Assembly (NCBI GenBank): GCA_041675865.1
Contig: JBAYTA010000072.1
Location: forward strand, 1-9,407
Direction: 5' to 3'
Source of the DNA: DUVT01 sp041675865
Lineage (GTDB): Bacteria; Bacillota_I; Bacilli_A; ML615J-28; CAG-698
Length of the DNA: 9,407 nt
The position numbers and the translations under genes are program-made. The notes beneath the pieces are model-generated. The model made no database searches. It saw only the letters and a program-made list of their open reading frames with translations, and had not been told where the DNA came from. Below are positions 1 to 6,170 of this stretch, in pieces (the stretch's first letter is position 1; every line of letters starts with the position of its first letter).

Positions 1-253
1 GTTTTTTAATCAAGTCATGGTAAATGTAGCCATGTTGGAAAGTAACTTTAGCAGTTGTGGAAGAAGTGGTGTTTTGGTAGATTCTATTTTGATCTACCAC
101 TACTATATTATTTGAATATGGAAACATCTCATAAGCACAGGAAAGACCAGCTAATCCTGCTCCTATAATCAAACAATCAACTTTTAAATTTTCGTTAAGC
201 TTTGGGAAAGTTCTTTTATTATTTATTTCTCTAAAGTATGAGTTTTTATTCAT
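1..253 (-). CDS. FAD-dependent oxidoreductase, YhfW-like (partial, N-terminus only)
   Basis: The minus strand opens with ATG at 253-251 and stays open for 84 codons to the window edge, so the C-terminal part is missing. A GAGGTT Shine-Dalgarno sequence (261-266, minus) lies about 7 bases upstream and fixes the start. Residues 26-36 form a nucleotide-binding strand ending in GAGLAG (31-36), and VVVDQ (51-55) gives the acidic residue that closes an FAD-binding Rossmann fold. The following TTSSTTAKVTFQHGYIY (62-78) resembles the 'TT.HTTAK.T.QH..IY' block of Bacillus YhfW-type DAO-superfamily oxidoreductases. In that family this domain is usually followed by a C-terminal Rieske [2Fe-2S] domain, which would lie outside the window. 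The substrate is unknown. The gene is divergent from the lysine transporter operon. I am confident of the FAD fold, less so of the exact subfamily. Confidence 0.8.
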   Translation of the reverse strand, partial: MNKNSYFREINNKRTFPKLNENLKVDCLIIGAGLAGLSCAYEMFPYSNNIVVVDQNRIYQNTTSSTTAKVTFQHGYIYHDLIKK

Positions 254-306
254 TCTAATCAACCTCAACTTTAGTATTTGTATAAAGTGTAAATTTATGA
301 TAATTA

Positions 307-322
307 TTAGTTAATTAACTAA
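307..322. promoter_or_regulatory. 16-bp perfect palindrome, possible operator
   Basis: TTAGTTAATTAACTAA is a perfect 16-bp inverted repeat without spacer. It sits between the divergent oxidoreductase gene and the -35 box of the transporter promoter. On the minus strand a possible -10 (TATCAT, 302-297) would place it in the spacer of the oxidoreductase promoter, though the matching -35 is poor. Size and symmetry fit a dimeric regulator of the MarR/SlyA kind. AT-rich DNA makes chance palindromes more likely, so operator function is only inferred. Confidence 0.35.
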
Positions 323-335
323 AAACACTTTCATA

Positions 336-364
336 TTGATGTTTCTTTCAAAAAAGAGTATAAT
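336..364 (+). promoter_or_regulatory. Sigma-A type promoter of the lysine riboswitch operon
   Basis: TTGATG (336-341) and a perfect TATAAT (359-364) are separated by exactly 17 bases. Transcription should start near 371, about 20 bases before the first riboswitch helix, which is the expected arrangement for a leader-controlled operon. Confidence 0.85.
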
Positions 365-390
365 ATATATAAATAAAAATATGTTGTCGA

Positions 391-552
391 TTGTTTAGAG
401 GTAGCGATGCAAATGAGTAAGGTATGGAGGAGACGTCCAATGAAGTACACTGAAAGGTAACCATCGCCGAACATTATAAGTAGGTATACTTATAGTGTGG
501 TATTACATGAAATACATGGAATACTCCTACATTTGTAGAGGCGCTAAAACAA
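391..552 (+). ncRNA. Lysine riboswitch (L-box) aptamer
   Basis: The leader carries the conserved L-box blocks: AGAGGTAGCGATGC (397-410) followed by GAGTA, the CTGAAAGG segment (450-457), and ATCGCCGAA (463-471). Helices can be traced by hand. P1 is TTGTTTAG (391-398) with CTAAAACAA (544-552), with one bulge. P2 is GCGATG (404-409) with CATCGC (462-467). An 11-bp P4 pairs 472-482 with 487-497. P5 pairs 500-509 with 515-524 with one mismatch. This is the multi-helix junction that binds L-lysine in the Bacillus lysC leader. It lies directly upstream of an amino-acid ABC transporter and ends in an intrinsic terminator, so it should switch off transporter transcription when lysine is abundant. Confidence 0.93.
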
Positions 553-587
553 AATTATTATATTTCTTAGTAATTTTAGAATGCGTC
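540..587 (+). promoter_or_regulatory. Predicted antiterminator pairing of the lysine riboswitch
   Basis: GGCGC (540-544) can pair with GCGTC (583-587, one G-U), and TAAAA (545-549) with TTTTA (574-578), leaving a four-base bulge. The left arm includes the 3' strand of P1, and the right arm includes the 5' half of the terminator. Closing P1 with lysine therefore excludes this helix and frees the terminator. The pairing was traced by eye; no folding energy was computed. Confidence 0.65.
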
Positions 588-603
588 ATGAGACGCATTT
601 TTT
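580..603 (+). terminator. Riboswitch-controlled intrinsic terminator
   Basis: AATGCGTC (580-587) and GACGCATT (592-599) form an 8-bp stem with an ATGA loop, followed by a run of six T (598-603). It ends 30 bases before the first start codon and is the attenuator of the lysine riboswitch. Confidence 0.9.
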
Positions 604-633
604 ATTTAATAAATTATTAAGGAGATTTTTATT

Positions 634-1461
634 ATGAAAAGATTATTTAGTCTTTTAGTTATTGTAACTTTTCTTTTTATTTTAACTGCTTGTAATGAAA
701 GAGAAGTTAATTTGGAAATTGATCGTGAAGATCAATTTATTGTTGGTCTTGAGGTGAATTATGCACCATTTAATTATAGTCAAAATTTTTCAACACAGTA
801 TAATTATCCAGTTGCTAATCAAGTAGGTATTTATGCTGATGGTTATGATGTACAAATTGCAAAAGCAATTGCTGCAAGTTTAGGTAAAGTTTTAGTTATT
901 CAAAAATTAGACTGGGATGCACTTATCCCTCAACTTGAAGCAAACAAAATAGATGCAATTATTGCAGGAATGAGTCCTACTGAAGAAAGAAAACAATCTG
1001 TATTATTTTCGGATGGATACTTTGAATCAACTCATGTAATGCTTGTTAAAAGTGATTCTAGTTATAAAAATGCAACTAGTTTAAATGATTTTAATGGTGC
1101 AAGAGTAGTTGGTCAACATGGAACAGTTTATGATGATTTAATTTCTCAAATAGATGGAGTTATTCATCAAACTCCACTAAAAAGTGTTCCAGATATTTTA
1201 ACACAAATATTAGGAAATAAAAGTGATGCAACTGTATTAGAGTTACCTGTTGCTTTAGGCATAGCTGCAAATAATCCAGAGTTTAGTGTAGTAAGGTTAG
1301 ATAATGGATTTGATGTTTCTATAGAAGATATTACAGTGTCAATTGCAGTAAGATTAGAAGATGAAGAGCTTGCTAATTCAATTAATAGTATCTTAGCTGG
1401 TATTACACAAGAAGTAAGAGAAAAAATGATGAATCAAGCAATCGTAAGGGAAAATGGATAA
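634..1461 (+). CDS. Amino-acid ABC transporter substrate-binding lipoprotein, probably lysine
   Basis: This 275-residue protein captures an amino acid outside the membrane and delivers it to the permease encoded next. A signal peptide (residues 1-19, KR then a long hydrophobic stretch) ends in the lipobox LTAC, so Cys20 should be lipidated and anchor the protein. The mature part is a family 3 solute-binding domain (SBP_bac_3): NYAPF at 42-46, GYDVQIAKAIA at 70-80, and SPTEER at 114-119, whose Arg119 matches the arginine that holds the ligand carboxylate in lysine/arginine/ornithine-binding proteins. AAGGAGA (619-625) sits 8 bases before the ATG. It is the first gene after the lysine riboswitch, and that, not its own sequence, is the main reason to infer lysine. 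Its end overlaps the permease gene by 8 bases. Confidence 0.92.
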   Translation: MKRLFSLLVIVTFLFILTACNEREVNLEIDREDQFIVGLEVNYAPFNYSQNFSTQYNYPVANQVGIYADGYDVQIAKAIAASLGKVLVIQKLDWDALIPQLEANKIDAIIAGMSPTEERKQSVLFSDGYFESTHVMLVKSDSSYKNATSLNDFNGARVVGQHGTVYDDLISQIDGVIHQTPLKSVPDILTQILGNKSDATVLELPVALGIAANNPEFSVVRLDNGFDVSIEDITVSIAVRLEDEELANSINSILAGITQEVREKMMNQAIVRENG

Positions 1462-2557
1462 TAAAAGAAAATTTGTTCATGTAAGAGTATTACTTATTGC
1501 ATCACTTGTAATATTCTTTGGAATAAAAGTATTAGGGCTAGATACTAAGAGATTAAGTATTGTTTTAAGTTGGAAGTTGCCATTAGGGATAATGGCACTT
1601 CTTATTGGTGTTTTATCTATTACTTTTGTAATATTAAAATTATTTAAAATTATTAATATAAAAAATCCAAAAAAAATATTAAAGTATATTTATACTATAA
1701 ATATAATATTAAGTATTTTATTTATTATGGAATTTATAGCACTTCCATTAATTCAAAGTTTTATTAATACATCTACTATGGGGAGAATTCCAAGTAAAGA
1801 TAATTTTCTAGACTCAATTACTTATATAATTTCTAATCATGCAAGTCAATTTATAAGAGGTATATTAATGACCTTACTCCTATCATTAAGTGGTACATTA
1901 ATTGGTCTTGTTATAGCTTTTATATTTGTAATTATTAGAACTATAAAAGTTAATAAAATGGATAGTGAAGGAATTGCGTTTTTAAAAACAGTAGGTAGCG
2001 GGTTTGTGAAAATATATGTGAATATATTTAGAGGAACTCCTATGATGGTTCAAGCTGTTATTATCTATTATGTATTACCTGTTTTTATTGCTAATACTTT
2101 CAATATCCCTCAAAGTAGTGTTGATAAGCTTTTAACAATCACAGTCTCTGGGATTATAATTGTATCTTTAAATACTGCTGCTTATTTGGTAGAAGTTTTA
2201 AGAGGTGGAATAGAAGCAATTGATAAAGGTCAAATGGAAGCTGCAAGAAGTCTTGGGTTTACTTACTGGAAAGCAATGTTTAATATAATCCTTCCCCAAG
2301 CAATTAAAAATGTTTTACCAAGTATTATAAATGAGTTTATTATAAATATTAAGGATACATCAGTATTAAATGTTATTGCGGTAGCAGAATTATTCTTTGT
2401 TGCCCAAGATGTAAAAATGCAGTATTATCGTACATATGAACCATTTGTGATAGCTGCTATAATTTATTTAGTTCTAACTCTAGGAACATCAAAATTACTT
2501 GTATTTGTAGAGAAAAACCTTAGTTTAAGTGAAACTCCACTTCCGAGTTCAAATTAG
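1454..2557 (+). CDS. Amino-acid ABC transporter permease with N-terminal membrane extension
   Basis: This is the membrane channel subunit (367 residues) of the importer. The typical HisM/GlnP-type domain covers about residues 133-357. It contains the polar amino-acid family block NIFRGTPMMVQ (190-200), the ATPase-contacting EAA loop (EAARSLG at 262-268 to ILP at 279-281), and IKDTSVL (299-305). Such permeases are usually about 215-240 residues. Here about 125 extra residues precede the domain, with three likely membrane spans (near 10-28, 43-66 and 79-104). Only one permease gene is present, so it probably works as a homodimer. It starts inside the lipoprotein gene (8-base overlap, TAAGGG just upstream), indicating coupled translation. 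The stop codon overlaps the ribosome binding site of the ATPase gene. Confidence 0.92.
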   Translation: MDNKRKFVHVRVLLIASLVIFFGIKVLGLDTKRLSIVLSWKLPLGIMALLIGVLSITFVILKLFKIINIKNPKKILKYIYTINIILSILFIMEFIALPLIQSFINTSTMGRIPSKDNFLDSITYIISNHASQFIRGILMTLLLSLSGTLIGLVIAFIFVIIRTIKVNKMDSEGIAFLKTVGSGFVKIYVNIFRGTPMMVQAVIIYYVLPVFIANTFNIPQSSVDKLLTITVSGIIIVSLNTAAYLVEVLRGGIEAIDKGQMEAARSLGFTYWKAMFNIILPQAIKNVLPSIINEFIINIKDTSVLNVIAVAELFFVAQDVKMQYYRTYEPFVIAAIIYLVLTLGTSKLLVFVEKNLSLSETPLPSSN

Positions 2558-2565
2558 GTGATATT

Positions 2566-3300
2566 ATGAAGAAAATTATTGAGATAAAAAATTTAAATAA
2601 ATCATTTGATAATACTAAAGTTTTAAAAGATATATCTGTTGATATATATGAAAAAGATGTACTTTGTATTATTGGACCTTCAGGTAGTGGGAAATCAACT
2701 TTCCTTAGATGTTTAAACTTACTTGAAGATGTTGATAGCGGAAGTGTGATTTTTGATGGTATTGATATTACTAATGAAAAGGTTGATATCAATCATTTAA
2801 GAACTGAAATTGGAATGGTATTTCAATCGTTTAATTTGTTTAATAATAAAAATGTTATTAAGAATTTAATTTTAGCACCTGTAAAAGTTTTAAAAATGGA
2901 TAAAACAAAAGCAATTGAGCTTGCATTTTTGAATTTAGAAAAAGTAGGTATGAGTGATTTTGCTTATAGAAATGTAAATACATTAAGTGGTGGGCAAAAG
3001 CAAAGGGTTGCGATTGCAAGGGGCTTAATGATGAATCCTAAGATTATGCTGTTTGATGAACCAACATCGGCATTAGATCCATTAGTTGTTGGTGAAGTCT
3101 TAAATGTAATGAAAGAACTTGCGAAAAGTGGAATGACTATGGTAGTAGTAACACATGAAATGTCATTTGCAGCATCAGTTGCAACTAGAGTAATTTACAT
3201 GGAAGATGGTGGGATAGTTGAGGATGATTTTCCTGAGGTTATCTTTAAAAATCCTAATAATGAGAAAACTAGAGAATTTCTTGCTAGAGTTATAAACTAG
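2566..3300 (+). CDS. Amino-acid ABC transporter ATP-binding protein
   Basis: This cytoplasmic ATPase (244 residues) powers uptake through the preceding permease. All nucleotide-binding motifs are present: Walker A GPSGSGKST (37-45), Q-loop Gln87 in VFQSFNLF, signature LSGGQ (140-144), Walker B IMLFDEP (160-166), D-loop SALD (168-171) and switch His197 in VVTHEM. Length and motifs match the polar amino-acid uptake (HisP/GlnQ) family. The start lies 8 bases after the permease stop, and AGGTG (2556-2560), which overlaps that stop codon, is its ribosome binding site. It is the last gene of the riboswitch operon, because a new promoter follows at 3332. The lysine specificity is inferred from the riboswitch; the ATPase itself carries no substrate information. 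Confidence 0.94.
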   Translation: MKKIIEIKNLNKSFDNTKVLKDISVDIYEKDVLCIIGPSGSGKSTFLRCLNLLEDVDSGSVIFDGIDITNEKVDINHLRTEIGMVFQSFNLFNNKNVIKNLILAPVKVLKMDKTKAIELAFLNLEKVGMSDFAYRNVNTLSGGQKQRVAIARGLMMNPKIMLFDEPTSALDPLVVGEVLNVMKELAKSGMTMVVVTHEMSFAASVATRVIYMEDGGIVEDDFPEVIFKNPNNEKTREFLARVIN

Positions 3301-3331
3301 ATATTAAAAATAAATATTAATTTTGTTTTCC

Positions 3332-3360
3332 TTGAAATAGATCCGAAATTTTAGTATAAT
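3332..3360 (+). promoter_or_regulatory. Promoter of the tldD-tldE operon
   Basis: TTGAAA (3332-3337) and a perfect TATAAT (3355-3360) have a 17-base spacer. Transcription should start near 3367, giving a leader of only about 17 bases before the tldD ATG at 3384. This separates the protease genes from the lysine-controlled transporter. Confidence 0.85.
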
Positions 3361-3383
3361 AATTAAATAAGGAAGTGAAAGAG

Positions 3384-4772
3384 ATGATTAATAAACAAAT
3401 TTGTCAAGATGTTTTAGAAGAAGCCTTAAAAACTGGTGGTGACTTTGCAGAGATATTTGCGGAATCAACTTACAATAATTTTTATGAGCAAACATCTGAA
3501 GAAGTTACAAAAGCATCAAGTAGTCATGTATATGGTGCGTCTATTAGAATCTTAAAAGGTTCTTTAGAAGTTAATGGCTATACGAATAACTTTAGTAAGG
3601 AAAGTTTAATGGCTCTTGCTAGCAAATTAGCTGGTGCTATTAGTGGTGAAAATCTTAATATTAAATTTAAGTTAGAAGAAGTAGAAGTTGAAAATAACAA
3701 TAGAGTAAAAGTTTTACCATCTAGTATATCTAATGATAAAAAGTTAAAATATTTAAATGATTTTTATAATGCAGCTAAAGATTATTCTAATGAAGTAACA
3801 CAAATTATATCATCTGTTCGCGATGAAGAACAAAAAGTAGTAATTGCAAATACAAAAGGAAGATATTTAAAAGATACTAGATGCCATGTTATTTTATCTG
3901 GAACTGTAATAAGTAGTGATGGAAAATCAACTCAAACTGGAAGTAATAGAGTTGGTGGTCATGTTGGTTATGAATTATTAGATAATACTGATATAAATGA
4001 GTTTGCAACAGAAATAGCAAAAACTTCTATTACGATGTTACATGCTGACGAAATGGTTGGTGGTGTAATGACAGTAGTTGTACATAATGGATTTGGTGGA
4101 GTATTGCTTCATGAAGCGTGTGTTCACTCACTTGAAGCAACTAGCGTTGCGAAAGGATCTTCGGTTTTCACAAACATGCTAGGTAAAAAGATTGCTAGTG
4201 ATATAGTAACTGCAATTGATGACGGAACACTAGCTAATGACTGGGGATCACTAAATGTTGATGATGAAGGTGAACCAACTAAGAGAAATGTTTTAATAGA
4301 AAATGGTATCTTAAAGTCTTATTTAGTTGACTATAGAAATAGTAGAATAATGAATCATCCTGTAACAGGAAGTTCGAGAAGACAAAATTATAAGTTTTCC
4401 CCTACATCAAGAATGACTAATACATTCTTTGCTCCTGGAAAAGATAAATATGAAGATATTATTAAAAACACTGAATTTGGATTATTTGCGAAACAAATGG
4501 GTGGCGGAAGTGTTAATCCAAGCACAGGTGAATTTAACTTTGCAGTTAATGAAGGTTATTTAATTGAAAACGGGAAAATTACAAAACCTGTTCGTGGCGC
4601 TACTTTAGTAGGTAGTGGTAGTGAAGTATTATTAAACATTGATATGATAGCTGACAATTTATCATTTGGACATGGAATGTGTGGATCTTTAAGCGGGTCT
4701 ATTCCTACTAATGTTGGTCAACCAACTATTCGTGTTCAAAATATGACTGTTGGTGGAAGAGGTGAAAAATAA
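3384..4772 (+). CDS. tldD: TldD metalloprotease subunit
   Basis: This 462-residue protein is the zinc-bearing catalytic subunit of the TldD/TldE protease, which in E. coli trims the microcin B17 leader and degrades the antitoxin CcdA. The HExxxH motif is HEACVH at 243-248. The C-terminal half has the family blocks AIDDGTLANDWG, GSSRRQ, GGGSVNPSTGEFNF (NPSTGEF at 378-384) and SGSIPTNVGQPT. Relatives usually read HEACGH, so Val247 in place of Gly is unusual, although both His and the Glu remain. I chose ATG 3384: AAGGA (3369-3373) lies 10 bases upstream, whereas the in-frame GTG at 3375 would be only one base from it and eight from the predicted transcription start. The stop overlaps the tldE start by one base (TAATG), so the two are translationally coupled. 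Confidence 0.93.
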   Translation: MINKQICQDVLEEALKTGGDFAEIFAESTYNNFYEQTSEEVTKASSSHVYGASIRILKGSLEVNGYTNNFSKESLMALASKLAGAISGENLNIKFKLEEVEVENNNRVKVLPSSISNDKKLKYLNDFYNAAKDYSNEVTQIISSVRDEEQKVVIANTKGRYLKDTRCHVILSGTVISSDGKSTQTGSNRVGGHVGYELLDNTDINEFATEIAKTSITMLHADEMVGGVMTVVVHNGFGGVLLHEACVHSLEATSVAKGSSVFTNMLGKKIASDIVTAIDDGTLANDWGSLNVDDEGEPTKRNVLIENGILKSYLVDYRNSRIMNHPVTGSSRRQNYKFSPTSRMTNTFFAPGKDKYEDIIKNTEFGLFAKQMGGGSVNPSTGEFNFAVNEGYLIENGKITKPVRGATLVGSGSEVLLNIDMIADNLSFGHGMCGSLSGSIPTNVGQPTIRVQNMTVGGRGEK

Positions 4773-6094
4773 TGGATTCTAAAGTATTAATAGAAAAGGC
4801 ATTAGCTTCTGGATTTAGTGATTTTGAAGTATATTCATCAAAATCTACTTCCACAACACTTTCAATTTTTAATGGAGAAGTTGATAAGACTGAAATTAAA
4901 GATTCTCTTACTTTCACTGTTCGTGGAATTTATAATAATAAAATGGCTTATCTTTCATTTGAAAATGAAGATGAAGATATGGATGATATTATAAATAAAC
5001 TAAAAGCAAATGCGATTAGTTTAAGTACTAAGGAAGAATTTGAAATTTACCAAGGTGATGATGAATATCCTGCTTCACGTGAAGTAAGAGGTGGTTTCTT
5101 AAGTATTCCTACAAATCAAAAAGTTGATTTATTAAAATCTTTAGAAAAGCAAATTAAAGATTTTGATGAAAGAATCGTTAATGTTCCTTATTGTAGATAT
5201 AATGAAGCGGTTAGTTCTGTGGGAATTGTTAACTCTAAGGGATTAAATGTAAGAAAGGAAAATGAGTATTGCTATGTAGTGTTACAAGCAGTCGCAAAAG
5301 AAAACGAGCAAACACAATCAGCATTTGAAATTGAAATTGCACTTTCATATGATGATTTATTAAAAGAAGATGTTGCAAACAAGGTAGCAAAAAAAGCAAT
5401 TGAAAAATTAAATGCACTACCAGTTTCATCTAAGGTTTATCCAGTTATATTTAATAATGAAGCTATGGCTGATTTATTCTCTGTTTTCACATCGTTTTTT
5501 AGTGGTGAAGCTGCTATTAAAAAACTAACTCCACTTCTAGGTAAAGAAGAGGAAAGTATTTTTTCTGAAAAAATTACAATAGTTGATGATCCTCTATATG
5601 AGGGGTCTGTAAATTATGAACCTTTTGATGATGAAGGTGTTGCGTGTTACAGGAAAGAAATTGTAAAAGAAGGTATATTTAAAGGGTTAATGCATAATCT
5701 AAAAACAGCAAAGTATTTTAAAACAACTACTACAGGTAATGGTTTTAAAGCTGGTGCTAATGTTGGAGTTAGTGGTGTTAACTTATATATTGAACCGGGA
5801 AGTAAAACCCAAGCAGAATTAATGCAAGATATAAAAGAAGGACTACTAATAACTGATTTAGCTGGCTTACATGCAGGTGCTAATCCTATTACTGGTGACT
5901 TCTCAGCTCAATCTTCTGGATTCTTAATTGAAGAAGGCAAAATAACAAAACCAGTTACATTAATAGTAGTATCTGGCAACTTTATAAAAATCATGAACCA
6001 AATAGATGATCTTGGTAATGATCTGAAAGTATTCCATAATGGTATCGGTGCGCCTTCAATTAGATTCACAGGACTTCCTGTATCAGGTAAATAG
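4772..6094 (+). CDS. tldE: TldE/PmbA protease subunit
   Basis: This 440-residue protein is the partner of TldD in the heteromeric protease. Its length is close to that of E. coli TldE (about 450). It has no HExxxH motif, as expected for the non-metal subunit. Family blocks are visible: DDPLYEGS...FDDEGVA (272-291), GNGFKAGANVGVSGVNLYIEPG (322-343), NPITGDFS (371-378) followed by GFLIEEGKITKPV (383-395), and a C-terminal GAPSIRFTGLPVSG. The ATG shares its A with the tldD stop codon, and GAGGTG (4759-4764), inside the end of tldD, serves as ribosome binding site, so the two subunits should be made in similar amounts. A weak terminator follows 9 bases after the stop. No peptide-substrate gene or antitoxin is visible nearby, so the physiological substrate is unknown. 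Confidence 0.93.
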   Translation: MDSKVLIEKALASGFSDFEVYSSKSTSTTLSIFNGEVDKTEIKDSLTFTVRGIYNNKMAYLSFENEDEDMDDIINKLKANAISLSTKEEFEIYQGDDEYPASREVRGGFLSIPTNQKVDLLKSLEKQIKDFDERIVNVPYCRYNEAVSSVGIVNSKGLNVRKENEYCYVVLQAVAKENEQTQSAFEIEIALSYDDLLKEDVANKVAKKAIEKLNALPVSSKVYPVIFNNEAMADLFSVFTSFFSGEAAIKKLTPLLGKEEESIFSEKITIVDDPLYEGSVNYEPFDDEGVACYRKEIVKEGIFKGLMHNLKTAKYFKTTTTGNGFKAGANVGVSGVNLYIEPGSKTQAELMQDIKEGLLITDLAGLHAGANPITGDFSAQSSGFLIEEGKITKPVTLIVVSGNFIKIMNQIDDLGNDLKVFHNGIGAPSIRFTGLPVSGK

Positions 6095-6102
6095 ATACAA
6101 AG

Positions 6103-6129
6103 ATCTCTTTTTTAAAAGAGATTCTTTTT
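6103..6129 (+). terminator. Weak intrinsic terminator after tldE
   Basis: ATCTCTTTT (6103-6111) and AAAAGAGAT (6114-6122) are exact complements with only two bases between, so a realistic fold has about 8 pairs and a four-base loop. TCTTTTT (6123-6129) follows. The stem is AT-rich, so termination may be incomplete. No convincing promoter was found between it and the helicase gene, so read-through may help express helicase and metK. Confidence 0.6.
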
Positions 6130-6170
6130 AAGAGAAATATAAACAATGTTTAAACAAAAGAAAGGTAAAA

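Noticed and set aside
2520..2792. 90-codon open frame on the minus strand
   Set aside because: It runs opposite the permease end and the start of the ATPase gene, whose conserved motifs explain the sequence, and its translation resembles no family I know.
3301..3331. Possible terminator after the ABC transporter operon
   Set aside because: ATATT and AATAT can form only a short all-A/T stem, and the following T run is interrupted, so there is no convincing terminator.
3375..3383. GTG start for tldD three codons upstream of ATG 3384
   Set aside because: It is one base from the Shine-Dalgarno core and about eight bases from the predicted transcription start.
4726..5429. Minus-strand open frames at 4726-4917 and 5235-5429
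   Set aside because: They lie antisense to well-supported tldD/tldE coding sequence, and the translations are low-complexity without recognisable motifs.
3384..6094. Ribosomally made modified-peptide or toxin-antitoxin locus around tldD/tldE
   Set aside because: No precursor peptide, cyclodehydratase, radical enzyme, exporter or toxin gene is present; the protease pair stands alone between unrelated operons.
6123..6170. Separate promoter for the helicase gene
   Set aside because: TATAAA at 6138-6143 resembles a -10, but no acceptable -35 lies at 16-18 bases.
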